A stretch of DNA of 64,000 nt from Bin75 sp965212135 (GTDB lineage Bacteria > Nitrospirota > Nitrospiria > Nitrospirales > UBA8639). The stretch is from NCBI GenBank assembly GCA_965212135.1, contig OZ243044.1, positions 1,550,001 through 1,614,000 on the forward strand, written 5' to 3'. Within the stretch, counting starts at the first letter, position 1, and each line of letters opens with the position of its first letter. Made by a program: the position numbers and the translations under genes. This document shows, piece by piece, positions 8,801 through 17,855 of the stretch. Under the pieces are notes generated by a model. It had not been told where the DNA came from, did no database searches, and was given only the letters and a program-made list of their open reading frames with translations.

Positions 8801-9746
8801 AGGGAATCCAACATATCAACAACTTCTTTGCTAAGCCTCCATTTACCGCCATCAAACTTTACATAAGGCAAGATATGCCCGTTTTTGTCCTCAACGCAGG
8901 CAGGTATCAGTGATGGCTCTTCCACTGAATCGCCAAGCAGATAGCCATGGCGATAATAAATTTTGTAGAGGATCTTCTTGGTCGTTGCCCCACCTGGCGC
9001 TTGGAATGTTTGGATTGTCGGCTCTATAAATCCTTTATGGATAAGCCTCTCGGCTTTGTTTAGGGTATGCCGAATGCTTGATCATAAAACACATGCCAAA
9101 TATGAATAGGCACAGGATTTTGTTTTTGCCATAGTTTCAGGGGTTTACGGTCCTCTTCCTTAATAATTATGGTGGGCAACACCGCTGACTTTTTCAAGCC
9201 GAGCTTTCCACCCAATCTTTTTTGTGCAGAAAATTCTGTTGCGTAATCCGGCATTTTCTTGGATTTCCATAAACTGTTCTCACATTCAACGGCAACAATA
9301 GCTTTATCCAATAATGGTTGGAGCTTTGTTTCTTGTATAAACGGTAATTTTTGAGTGCCACCAATGCTTTCCAGAATTTTCTTTACTGCTTTCTCGTCCG
9401 GTTTTTTGAAAATTAATAAATCAGGCCTTTTGATCTTGCCGAGTCCGGCGGCCTCGAGTTGCTCAAAATACAGCTCGAAGGCACGGACATCGTTTGCCGG
9501 CGCAGTACCACTTGGTCCGTAAGGGATTGCGAAATATCTACCACTTTCATTGACTGTTTCGATCATACGGTTTTCGCTCCATGCTCCTTGCGACCAACGC
9601 ATCAGAAAGTCGCTCCCCCGGAGACGGCGTGGATTAAGTAAAAAGTCAGTCCATGCCAAAAGCGGGAAATCCTGTAATGTTAGATCAATATCTTCGTTCG
9701 TGACGCTCAGAACTTTTTCAAATAGGAGAATGTGCTTGCTCATCAT
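8797..9746 (-). pseudogene. AccI-like restriction endonuclease, frameshifted
   Basis: The first frame encodes 228 residues resembling the AccI restriction endonuclease family and stops abruptly after QAFGIP at 9060. Reading on in the -1 frame from the same point gives ~86 further codons (LNKAERLIHKGFIEP... SKEVVDMLDSL) with no stop until a TGA that overlaps the methylase start. One missing C in the CCC run at about 9063-9065 restores a single gene of 316 aa. The putative catalytic region (RPDLLIFKK, then AIVAVECENSLWKSKK) lies in the first part. Either the nuclease has lost its C-terminal third or the assembly has a homopolymer error. Confidence 0.78.
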
Positions 9747-9770
9747 ATGTATCTTATGGTGTGCCTCAAA

Positions 9771-10388
9771 TTATTTCTTAATCACATCAATCACTCTTCC
9801 GCTGAATTTGTATTTGTCGTTCTCGTGAATAAAAATTGGAAGATAATCTTTTGTGGATTCTGATTTGAGAATAATCCTTTTGTTTTTCGCGTCAGGAACG
9901 AACTTTTTAATATTTGCCAAGTCATCTATAACTGTAACGATATACCGTCCAGGTTCTGGATTCTGTTGCTCTGCGTCAACCAGAACAAAATCACCGTCTT
10001 CAATGCTTTTCCCTTTGATATTTGCTTTATTCATGGAATTGCCTTCTGCCCGCAGTACAAATAGTTTTCCGCCACGAGGCGCCATTTTTTTTGAAACCTT
10101 AAGATAGCCAGTGATGTTTTCATCTGCAAAGATAGTCGCAGGGCCGCAATTGGCAGAACCAACGATAGGCAGGGACACAAGGCCTTCTTTGGAAATTTCT
10201 TGCATTTTCCTGACTTCCCGTTTCGCCGTGTTGTAAGCGATAAATCCTTTTTTAGATAATTGCGAAAGATGGTGTTTTATCTTTTGTGCGGATTGCTCGC
10301 CTACGAGGCTGCCGATGTCGCGCAGCGTCATACCGGAAAGATTTTTTCTCTCAATCGTTCTTAATAGTTTCTCTTGCAGTTTATGCAT
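9771..10388 (-). CDS. LexA-like repressor (HTH plus S24 autoprotease)
   Basis: The N-terminal ~70 residues form a winged-helix-like domain (MTLRDIGSLVGEQSAQKIKHHLSQLSKKGFI). The C-terminal domain is a peptidase S24 fold with the catalytic Ser in EGNSMNK and Lys in LANIKKF. The probable self-cleavage dipeptide is CG in SANCGPA, in place of the Ala-Gly of LexA. It is the promoter-proximal gene of the restriction-modification operon, 24 bases upstream of the nuclease. It probably plays the role of a control protein, releasing expression when RecA filaments form. Being a second true LexA is less likely given its position. Confidence 0.82.
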   Translation of the reverse strand: MHKLQEKLLRTIERKNLSGMTLRDIGSLVGEQSAQKIKHHLSQLSKKGFIAYNTAKREVRKMQEISKEGLVSLPIVGSANCGPATIFADENITGYLKVSKKMAPRGGKLFVLRAEGNSMNKANIKGKSIEDGDFVLVDAEQQNPEPGRYIVTVIDDLANIKKFVPDAKNKRIILKSESTKDYLPIFIHENDKYKFSGRVIDVIKK

Positions 10389-10394
10389 GTTTTC

Positions 10395-10446
10395 ATTGTA
10401 GGCATTATGTCAATTTTTATCAATAGTTTATCCATTTATTTTTATC
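10395..10446 (-). promoter_or_regulatory. Promoter and candidate operator of the restriction-modification operon
   Basis: On the minus strand TTGATA (10423-10418) and TACAAT (10400-10395) are separated by 17 bases. Transcription would start almost at the repressor ATG (10388), implying a leaderless message. Three copies of GATAAA lie at 10446-10441, 10432-10427 and 10421-10416, two of them flanking or overlapping the -35 box. They are candidate repressor-binding repeats. Function is inferred from position. Confidence 0.45.
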
Positions 10447-10517
10447 TATTAACTAATTTGACAAATAAAGCGAGGTTCCCGTGGAGCGAGGATGCCTTAA
10501 TGGGGCTTATCTGTTAA

Positions 10518-10566
10518 CCAAATGAAAAGCCCTTGGACTCAAGTCGTCCAAGGGCTTTTCATTTGG
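10518..10566 (-). terminator. Intrinsic terminator of ssrA (21-bp perfect stem)
   Basis: A perfect 21-bp inverted repeat (10518-10538 with 10546-10566) and a 7-base loop immediately follow the tmRNA. The stem centre is AAAAGCCCTTGGAC. The promoter-proximal arm includes the last bases of the tmRNA 3' CCA. There is no long U-run after it, but the A/T-rich half of the stem ends in TTTT. It probably terminates transcription and presents the 3' end for processing. Confidence 0.7.
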
Positions 10567-10914
10567 TGGAGGTGGCGGGAATTGAACCCGCGTCCGAAGA
10601 CATTCAGCACAACGGCTCTACGTGTGTAGTCAATGCTTTAACATTCGCGCCCGCCCACGCCCACTGACCGGCTTAGAGCGTTCACTAGCCCAGAAAGTCT
10701 CATCCGCCGCCGCTGAGCACCAGCTTTGGACCAGCCTGTTAAGGTAGCGCCTCTTCCACGCCCACAGACAAAGAATGGAGAGACGTCGCGGTCAATTAAG
10801 CCGCGAGAGCCAATGGTTCGTTGGCAATTATGGTTTTCCCGAAGGTTTAACGAGACTCCGAGAGCTCGACACGCGTCGTTGACCTCTTGTTCTCCGTCGA
10901 AGCCAGTCACCCCC
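10564..10914 (-). ncRNA. ssrA: Transfer-messenger RNA (tmRNA)
   Basis: The 5' end GGGGGTGACTGGCTTCGACGG and the 3' end (TTCAATTCCCGCCACCTCCACCA split over 10564-10590) are diagnostic. The 5' GGGGGUG pairs with CACCUCC before the terminal ACCA to form the acceptor stem. The internal reading frame encodes the tag ANEPLALAA and stops at TAA, which marks proteins from stalled ribosomes for proteolysis. A -10-like TATACT lies ~38 bases upstream (10957-10952). The gene sits exactly between two accessory islands. Confidence 0.97.
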
Positions 10915-11045
10915 TTTGGCTTGAAGTTTTTCCATTCAAACATGTATTTTTAGTATAGCGCTTCTTGGGTTAGATTGCCATAAGAACTATTGTAGGTAGA
11001 AAATTACATTGAAAAAACGTTTTGCCTAAGCCATATACTACCTCT

Positions 11046-12344
11046 ATGAGCACCTCGATCTACCAAGACATTAGGACTAATCTCCGCGATCTGTATTTGG
11101 AAGATCAGCGCCCATGGTTGATCGGTTTCAGCGGTGGGAAAGATAGCACGATGTTGGCTTCTTTAGTGTTTGATGCTGTGTTGTCCGTGCCGATCGATCA
11201 ACGAAACAAACCCATTGCCGTTCTCTGCACCGACACTCGTGTGGAAATTCCCGCCATCGTTGAAATGGCCGAAAAGACATTGGCTCGGATGTACAAGTTG
11301 TCTTCGCAACGTCGCCTCAGCATTGAAGTCCATCTTCTCAAGCCACCTCCTGAGCAGTCATTCTGGGTCAACATTATCGGTCGTGGCTATCCGCCGCCTA
11401 AGCGCAACTTTCGCTGGTGTACGCAACGCATGAAAATTGACCCTGTGACCGTGTTCGTCAATCAGCGCCTCGGTCATTGGGGAGAAGCGGTTTTGCATTT
11501 AGGAGCTCGTCGAGAAGAAAGCGCAACCCGTGCTCAAACGATGGCTGGTCGCCAAACTCGGAATGGATTGTGTCGTCACCCAGACCTGCCGCGTGTCTGG
11601 GTATCCAATCCCATAGAGTTCCTGACCACAGAAGAAGTGTGGGCGTATCTACTCCAAAATCCTAATCCGTGGGGAGAAGACAACCGCACACTCTACAGGC
11701 TTTACGCCGACGCTTCAGGTGGTGAGTGTCCTATTCAGATTGACACGAGTACGCCCAGTTGTGGCAATTCCCGCTTCGGCTGCTGGACCTGCACCGTTGT
11801 TGATCGCGACAAAGCGAGTGAAGGCTTACTGGCCGCTGGTGACGAACGCATGGAACACCTGCTCGGTTTTCGTGAAACACTTCTCGAATTTCGAGACCCC
11901 GTCAATAGATGGCGCGACAATCGACGCGTGAATGGCAACGAAGGACCAGGTCCACTCACCATCAAAGGTCGTCGGGAACTCCTCAAGCGTCTGCTAGCTC
12001 TACAGGAAGATACGCACCTGACTCTCATTACTCCTGAGGAATTACTCTTGATCCAAAAAATGTGGAAAGCTGCGCGTGACCCAGACGATGGCCGAGGCGT
12101 CGCCCGCATTGTCAACAAACAACGAGGTGTGATCATGACCGCTGACCTCAACCAATTAAACCGCGTACAAGAATTAGAAGAGGAAGTCGCTCAAAAACTC
12201 GATATTCGCGTCGACAAATTGCGGCGCATGCTAGCCAAAGTTGAAGAATACAGCGAGAGTCACCGCGCTCAAGGATTGCCCGATGATCTTCTCAATATTC
12301 TCAAGGATGACGTGGAAATGCAGACTGCAAGATCAAAGGACTGA
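11046..12344 (+). CDS. dndC: DNA phosphorothioation protein DndC (PAPS-reductase-like)
   Basis: DndC is an iron-sulfur, ATP-pyrophosphatase-type enzyme that helps transfer sulfur from DndA to the DNA backbone. Visible are the nucleotide loop IGFSGGKDSTML (~residue 25), RWCTQRMK, and a Cys cluster CPIQ...SCGNSRFGCWTC suited to bind a 4Fe-4S cluster. I chose the ATG. A TTG 24 bases upstream would add eight residues. At 432 aa the length is usual for the family. It is the first gene of dndCDE-X-dndB, with only 2 bases separating it from dndD. Confidence 0.93.
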   Translation: MSTSIYQDIRTNLRDLYLEDQRPWLIGFSGGKDSTMLASLVFDAVLSVPIDQRNKPIAVLCTDTRVEIPAIVEMAEKTLARMYKLSSQRRLSIEVHLLKPPPEQSFWVNIIGRGYPPPKRNFRWCTQRMKIDPVTVFVNQRLGHWGEAVLHLGARREESATRAQTMAGRQTRNGLCRHPDLPRVWVSNPIEFLTTEEVWAYLLQNPNPWGEDNRTLYRLYADASGGECPIQIDTSTPSCGNSRFGCWTCTVVDRDKASEGLLAAGDERMEHLLGFRETLLEFRDPVNRWRDNRRVNGNEGPGPLTIKGRRELLKRLLALQEDTHLTLITPEELLLIQKMWKAARDPDDGRGVARIVNKQRGVIMTADLNQLNRVQELEEEVAQKLDIRVDKLRRMLAKVEEYSESHRAQGLPDDLLNILKDDVEMQTARSKD

Positions 12345-12346
12345 GT

Positions 12347-14416
12347 ATGCCGGAAGTTTGCATCGATTCCTTAACTCTGAAAAATTTTGGTCCGTTCTAC
12401 GGCGAACATACTTTCACTTTTGGCAACCTTGATGGTCGCTGTGGCATTTTGGTTGGTGGAAGGAACGGTGCGGGGAAAACACACCTCCTGCGTGCTCTGT
12501 ATCTTGCCGTTGTCGGAGAGAGCGGAGTCGGTGATCTGAGGCGCGTTGAAACCGGATCAGATGCAACCCGATTCGCTTTTGACGAGTCGCTCAATCGCCT
12601 CGCATTGGCTGAAGGACAAGATACTGTTTGCCTTAGAGCAACTATTTCCCAACGTGACGAGAAGAATGGCGGGAGTCGCAAGGTTGAGTTTATTCGGGAG
12701 ATTCGACATCGCCAGAATTCGCCCCCTGTCTGGCATTCATATGCTGTGCGTTCGGATACAGCAGGCTCAATTGAAGATGAACAGGTGATTCAGAGACTGC
12801 GTGACGCATTCCTTCCCAGACATCTGGCACGCTTTTTCTTCTTCGATGCCGAACGCAGTCAGAGCATTAACTTAGGACACCAGGATATTGTGGAAGGAGT
12901 CACACGAATTTTGGGCTTGTGGACCTATGCCGAGTTAGAAACGGACCTTCGCCAACTTATTCAGCGGAAGATCCCCCGCGTCTTCAATGCGACTACTGGT
13001 CTAGACCCTGAAACCAAGCTGGCTGATTTGGCAGCCGAGGTGTTGCGCGTAGACGGACACGTGAAGGCGCGTTGCAAAGAACGCGAATCACTCGAACGTG
13101 GATGTTCCGAAATTGAGGCCGAGTTGTTTGAAGTCGAGGACGACCTCAAAACACTGGGCGCCGTAGACCCAGAAGAACTCCAACAGGCACAAGAAAAGCG
13201 TGATAAACTGACTAGGGAAAAAGCTGGGCTGGAGTCAAAGTTGACCGGTGCCTGGGAATCGGCACTGCCAGTCTCTTTGCTTGGCGGCTACCGCCGTGAG
13301 TTCTACGATTATTTGATCTCGGAAGAACGGCGTCGTGAATGGGAAGGTGCCAGATCAACCGTTGAGCCCAAAATCCCTCAAGTCACGAATGACGTATTCG
13401 GTAATGTTCCCCATGAATATTTCCTGTCGTCCAATGTCGAGTCGTTCTATATGAAACGACTTGTGGACGCACTGCACCGGCTATTTCATCCTCCGCCAGA
13501 TGGCATCTCTGATCGCATTTTCGTGACTGACCGGAACGACATCAGTGCGCAAGTGCGGGACCGGCTTGTAACGTCTGCCAGTTCAATAGGCGATTTGGTC
13601 ACGATGTGTGTGAACATCGAACGAATGGATGCTGAACTGAGGGAACTCGACCAGAATCTCAAACAGATGCAGCAGAACACGGCCGCATTCAAACGGGGAA
13701 CCGAGTTGCATCAGAAGCGAGGAGAACTAATTGAAAAACAAGACCAAGGCAAGAAGCGCCTTGGAGAAGTTGTCGCTGAGATTACTCGCTTGGAGACGGA
13801 TTTGGCGGAATTCAAACGTCAAGAGACGAACCAGCGTGAGATTGTGGAAAAAGCTCAGAAAGGAGAGAATTTGTCAGCATTGGCGTCACGTTATCGCGAG
13901 GCGGCCAGTGAAATCCGCACCCAAGCAGCGATTCAGTTGCGGGAACGAATTTCCAAACACGTGGGTGAGTTATGGGTTGAAATCACCAACCGCTCGCGTG
14001 AATTTATCGGCATGGAGTTTGATAACCATTGGCAATGTCGGCTAGTTCGCCGCAAAGATGGCAAGAAAGTAACTTGGGAAGAGACGAACACCTCTGCGGG
14101 GCAACGGCAGGTGCGTATGCTGGCATTTTACGAGGCATTGCGTCGGTTGGCGAAACTCGTGCCTCCGCTCTTAGTAGATACGCCATTGGCCCGTCTTGAT
14201 AAAGAAGTCCGGGCTAACGTGCTCGACAAGCTGTATCTCAGCGGTCATCAGTCCATTATTCTTGCCACTGATTCAGAGGTTGATCCCGAAGGCCCACTCT
14301 TTAGCCAACTCCGTAATCGCCTTGCGCGCGTCTATACCTTGCATCCACATAACGAGCCCGACAGCATGAACTATGAAGTGAGGGTCACGAGTGATTACTT
14401 TGGGCACGAGTTGTGA
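12347..14416 (+). CDS. dndD: DNA phosphorothioation ATPase DndD (SMC/RecN-like)
   Basis: DndD is an SMC-like ATPase proposed to open or nick DNA during phosphorothioate insertion. The Walker A is GGRNGAGKTHLL near residue 37. A long central coiled coil spans residues ~220-500, the ABC signature is NTSAGQRQVRML, and the Walker B region is PPLLVDTPLARLDKE near the C-terminus. At 689 aa the length is normal for the family. It sits 2 bases after dndC and 13 bases before the DndE-ATPase gene, so the three are clearly co-expressed. Confidence 0.92.
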   Translation: MPEVCIDSLTLKNFGPFYGEHTFTFGNLDGRCGILVGGRNGAGKTHLLRALYLAVVGESGVGDLRRVETGSDATRFAFDESLNRLALAEGQDTVCLRATISQRDEKNGGSRKVEFIREIRHRQNSPPVWHSYAVRSDTAGSIEDEQVIQRLRDAFLPRHLARFFFFDAERSQSINLGHQDIVEGVTRILGLWTYAELETDLRQLIQRKIPRVFNATTGLDPETKLADLAAEVLRVDGHVKARCKERESLERGCSEIEAELFEVEDDLKTLGAVDPEELQQAQEKRDKLTREKAGLESKLTGAWESALPVSLLGGYRREFYDYLISEERRREWEGARSTVEPKIPQVTNDVFGNVPHEYFLSSNVESFYMKRLVDALHRLFHPPPDGISDRIFVTDRNDISAQVRDRLVTSASSIGDLVTMCVNIERMDAELRELDQNLKQMQQNTAAFKRGTELHQKRGELIEKQDQGKKRLGEVVAEITRLETDLAEFKRQETNQREIVEKAQKGENLSALASRYREAASEIRTQAAIQLRERISKHVGELWVEITNRSREFIGMEFDNHWQCRLVRRKDGKKVTWEETNTSAGQRQVRMLAFYEALRRLAKLVPPLLVDTPLARLDKEVRANVLDKLYLSGHQSIILATDSEVDPEGPLFSQLRNRLARVYTLHPHNEPDSMNYEVRVTSDYFGHEL

Positions 14417-14429
14417 ACGATGAGGCAAT

Positions 14430-15917
14430 ATGAAATTCGATACCAGCGCTGAAGCTCGCGAATTCATCGAGACTGTTTATCCTCGCGTAAACGCTCGCAA
14501 TCAGGCAGTGTTGGGACGGGCCGCTTTATTTCTCGCGCTAGGCGAAGGTGTCCCTTCTGAGTTCAAACTCAGGGATGCCAAGGGTGTGACGCTCAACGAT
14601 GAACAAGTTGTTGGGGACGACTTACGTGATCTTGTCCGTGCTGCGCTGAACCACCGCGCAGGTCGGTTGCTTGACGAAAGTGGCTATCGAAACGTATTCC
14701 GTCAACACTTCGAATACGGTTGCCAGCGACTCAAACATCTGTGGGAGGAAGCAGGCAACGACCAAGCCAAATTTATTTCGGCTTTGTTGAAGCTTGCGGG
14801 CGATCTCGATTTCGGCACGGGGTTCAGACCGACAGTGCCAACGATGCAGATAGTTGAAACTGAAGTGAAACTGAAAGTGCTGGCAGATCCTGATGCCCCA
14901 CAGTGGTCTTTGAACGGTCCCGGCACGGCTAACGGCTTGCTCGTGATTTCAGGTCAACCGGGAACAGGGAAAAGCCAGCTTGCACTTGATCTCTTAGCGC
15001 AACTTTCCAACCACGGTGTCCGCTTCGTGTTCTTCGACATGAAGGGTGAGCTGGAAGATGATCCAAACAATCTTCAACAGCGGAAGAACAGATCTCAGTT
15101 TTTGCAGCAGACCGGAGCACGCCGTGTACGTCTCATCCAAGAAAACTTGCCTATCAATCCGTTGCTGCACGATCCGAAGCCGACTGTGAACGCTCAGATT
15201 GCATATGAGATTGCCAGCCTGATTCAGGCATTCGCTCCGAGCCTTGGTGTGAAGCAAGCGGGAAATATCTCAGATGTGTACCAGAGGCTTCCGGCACCAG
15301 ACTTTGTGTCCTTGGCGAATGAGTTGGAGTCGAGTGGTGCGACTGGCGTGGACTTGGCCATAGTGCGGAAAATTGTGGATTTTAATCTCTTTGCCCGTGC
15401 CCATACCGCCATCAATCCCGAAGAATGGCTGAAAGAATCGATCGTTGTCGACTTCAAAGAATTTGGAACAGATAGTGCCACCAAGGCACTTGCCTCTGCG
15501 TTGATTCTTAACTTTCTCATCAAGAAGCTTGGCCAGCAATTGGCTGTAAAAAATGACATCCAGCCTATCAAGATGGTGTTATTCGTGGATGAAGCCCATC
15601 TCCTACTACCGAAAGAAAGTAAGGCCGGGCTTTTAAGCCAGCTAGCACGGCAAGGGCGGTCATGGGGGTTCCCTGTCTGGCTTGCATCACAGGATGCCGA
15701 CAAGTTTCTCATCACTGGCACCAACGAAACCAATTTTGCTGAGTTAGCTGAATGTGGGGTTCACTTTTCTCCGCAGACGCTGAGTCCTGCTGATCAAAGA
15801 CTTATCCTCGGCGAAGTCGTCAACCAGAAGCTCAAGAGAGCCGAAGCAGTCTTACGTCTACCAGGCAAGCCGTTGATTGGCGTAACACGGAAATTTTGGA
15901 AAAACGGAGGTAAGTGA
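14430..15917 (+). CDS. dndE: DndE domain fused to a HerA/FtsK-type P-loop ATPase
   Basis: The first ~115 residues look like DndE, the small nicked-DNA-binding subunit (ARNQAVLGRAALFLALGEGVP pattern). They are joined to a ~370-residue hexameric-type ATPase with Walker A SGQPGTGKSQLA (~residue 170) and Walker B VLFVDEAHLLLP (~residue 390), followed by LARQGRSWGFPVWLASQ. Classical dnd operons encode DndE as a free ~120-residue protein. The fusion implies that DNA pumping or unwinding is coupled directly to modification. Such DndE-helicase fusions have, to my recollection, been noted in some dnd variants. The domain assignment is by pattern only. Confidence 0.82.
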   Translation: MKFDTSAEAREFIETVYPRVNARNQAVLGRAALFLALGEGVPSEFKLRDAKGVTLNDEQVVGDDLRDLVRAALNHRAGRLLDESGYRNVFRQHFEYGCQRLKHLWEEAGNDQAKFISALLKLAGDLDFGTGFRPTVPTMQIVETEVKLKVLADPDAPQWSLNGPGTANGLLVISGQPGTGKSQLALDLLAQLSNHGVRFVFFDMKGELEDDPNNLQQRKNRSQFLQQTGARRVRLIQENLPINPLLHDPKPTVNAQIAYEIASLIQAFAPSLGVKQAGNISDVYQRLPAPDFVSLANELESSGATGVDLAIVRKIVDFNLFARAHTAINPEEWLKESIVVDFKEFGTDSATKALASALILNFLIKKLGQQLAVKNDIQPIKMVLFVDEAHLLLPKESKAGLLSQLARQGRSWGFPVWLASQDADKFLITGTNETNFAELAECGVHFSPQTLSPADQRLILGEVVNQKLKRAEAVLRLPGKPLIGVTRKFWKNGGK

Positions 15918-15924
15918 TAGAACT

Positions 15925-16473
15925 ATGGAGAATTCACAGACTCAACCGAACTATTGGCAGGAATTTAGGGATGAGCTGATAGAACGTCTCCGGACTCCCA
16001 AAAAACACCCGACATTCGTGATGTATTTTTGGGGAATAATCGTCTTCCTGGGGGGGTCTGGATTGTTGCTTGAACTAATGATAACTCTCGTAATGCAGGA
16101 GAATTGGACGGAGATTGATTCGATTCGTCTGATAAGCGCATGCTACACGTACTTTCTCGCCATTGCTGCAACTGCTGCAGTGGACCTTATTCTCTCTCTG
16201 AGTCAGCGAAAAGCTCTACTGATGCTCTTTCTGCTGTGTTGTTTTGTAGTTTTTCTTTGTGCCATCTTAGCAGTAATTTTTGGAAGGTTCGGTGGCAATT
16301 TAACGATGGCAATAGTCCCGTTGGTTCTTGGCTATATACTGGCACTCTTTCTTTGGTGGGTGGGAAATGCCAACAATGCCAACTTGCTGGATGTGCCACT
16401 CAATCCCGATGTCACCACTGGAGGTGACACGCAGGATCAGCCAGTCGGCGATTTAAGCAACTTCAATATCTAA
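15925..16473 (+). CDS. Hypothetical membrane protein within the dnd operon
   Basis: This 182-residue protein is not recognised. Four hydrophobic segments are visible: FVMYFWGIIVFLGGSGLLLE, ISACYTYFLAIAATAAVDLI, LMLFLLCCFVVFLCAILAVIF and LTMAIVPLVLGYILALFLWW. They lie between a charged N-terminus and an acidic Asp/Asn-rich tail. It starts 7 bases after the DndE-ATPase stop and ends 13 bases before dndB, so it is part of the modification operon. It is not a standard Dnd component. It may tether the machinery to the membrane or act as a sensor or effector, which is speculation. Confidence 0.7.
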   Translation: MENSQTQPNYWQEFRDELIERLRTPKKHPTFVMYFWGIIVFLGGSGLLLELMITLVMQENWTEIDSIRLISACYTYFLAIAATAAVDLILSLSQRKALLMLFLLCCFVVFLCAILAVIFGRFGGNLTMAIVPLVLGYILALFLWWVGNANNANLLDVPLNPDVTTGGDTQDQPVGDLSNFNI

Positions 16474-16486
16474 CAACAGTTGAGTC

Positions 16487-17773
16487 GTGTCCATAGAATT
16501 TCCCATTCGTACACCTGTCCTGAAAGTGACGCAGCCGCTTGGGGAATGTTATGCGGCTGTACTGCCAGCTGAATTGCTACTTGAAGTAACTTACAGCGAC
16601 CCTCTGAAGATTTTGAGTCTTTCGGATACTGGAGATTATGAACTGAAAGGGCACCAAAGAAAACTGCGCAATGAACGTCTCAAAGCCATCGGAATGTTTA
16701 TAGACACTATTGAGGCTGCATTCCCGAATAGTATCATTCTGGCGGCAAACTACAATAATGACGGGCAACTTGTAGAGGACGATGCCAAACGCTGGTCAGT
16801 AGAGTTAGATCAACAAAACGAAACCATTGGGACTCTAACTATTCCGTCTGAAACCAAACTTGCCGCAATCGTGGATGGCCAACATCGGCTTTACGGCTTT
16901 CAAGAGGCATCTCTAGAAGAGCGTAGGTCAATGTCCCTGTTATGTGCAATTTACTTAGACCTGCCACAGCCGTTTCAGGCCTACTTGTTCGCCACCATCA
17001 ACTCAAACCAGAAGCCAGTGGATAAAAGTCAGACCTATGAACTCTATGGGTTTAATTTAGAGGAAGAACCACCAGAGGCGTGGTCTCCAGAGAAAACAGC
17101 AGTGTTTATTTGTCGAAAACTGAATACAGACCCAAACTCAGTACTTAAGGATCACATTATTGTGGCAGCACAATCTGATAATATTGTAGAAGTTGTAGCA
17201 AGGTCGCAAGAAAAAAAATGGGCTATTTCGACTGCCACAGTGGTCGAGGGCTTATTGCGTCTGTTTTCCAGTAATTCCAAGAAAGACAGAGCTCTTATGC
17301 ACGGGAAGGAAGTCGGCAAAGGTAGAGAGCGAAGTCTGTTGGCCATAGCACAACGACAGGACGAAGCCCCTCTTCGTAAGTACTATTTAGAATTGAATGA
17401 TCTACTGATTTTTACACTCGTTAAGAACTACTTCAATGCCGTCTCTGCCCATCTGTGGAAAGAGGATGAGCGCTCCTATATCCGAAAGACAGTTGGTGTG
17501 CAGGCTCTCTTTGACGTCCTCAGGAGTATTTGCAAGGCGGCAATTGATTCTAGTGACATTAGTGAAAATTTCTTTTTAAAGAAACTCGCACCTTGCCAAG
17601 CAATAGATTTCGCCAACAATTTTTTTCAAGCTTCAGGAACAGGTCGGCAGCGAATACGCAACACACTTGAACTGAAGTTAGGGCTGAAGAATTTGGCAGA
17701 TATTAGAGTATCTGATTCTGATAGATCAACATACGAACAAATTCTCGGTGTGACCAAGACAAGCCAACCCTGA
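16487..17773 (+). CDS. dndB: DndB-type DGQHR-domain protein
   Basis: The signature DGQHRLYGFQEA (~residue 125) and FATINSNQKPVDKSQTYELY define the DGQHR/DndB family. DndB proteins are DNA-binding regulators that repress dnd transcription and tune phosphorothioation levels. The start is GTG. At 428 aa the protein is somewhat longer than many DndB proteins. In most dnd loci dndB is first or divergent, whereas here it is last in the operon after a membrane protein. Another DGQHR-family role remains possible. Confidence 0.85.
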   Translation: MSIEFPIRTPVLKVTQPLGECYAAVLPAELLLEVTYSDPLKILSLSDTGDYELKGHQRKLRNERLKAIGMFIDTIEAAFPNSIILAANYNNDGQLVEDDAKRWSVELDQQNETIGTLTIPSETKLAAIVDGQHRLYGFQEASLEERRSMSLLCAIYLDLPQPFQAYLFATINSNQKPVDKSQTYELYGFNLEEEPPEAWSPEKTAVFICRKLNTDPNSVLKDHIIVAAQSDNIVEVVARSQEKKWAISTATVVEGLLRLFSSNSKKDRALMHGKEVGKGRERSLLAIAQRQDEAPLRKYYLELNDLLIFTLVKNYFNAVSAHLWKEDERSYIRKTVGVQALFDVLRSICKAAIDSSDISENFFLKKLAPCQAIDFANNFFQASGTGRQRIRNTLELKLGLKNLADIRVSDSDRSTYEQILGVTKTSQP

Positions 17774-17855
17774 AGAGGCACATACACTTTTGGTCTGATG
17801 TTTAGTCGGTAGGTCTTCTACTTCGATGCCAGCAGAAGCTGGTGTTCGCAATCCG

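Noticed and set aside
10518..10566. 21-bp inverted repeat as an insertion-sequence end
   Set aside because: It sits exactly at the ssrA 3' end with a 7-base loop and no transposase nearby, so a terminator is the simpler reading.
10638..10943. Open frames inside the tmRNA region
   Set aside because: They overlap ssrA, whose ends, acceptor stem and tag frame are clear.
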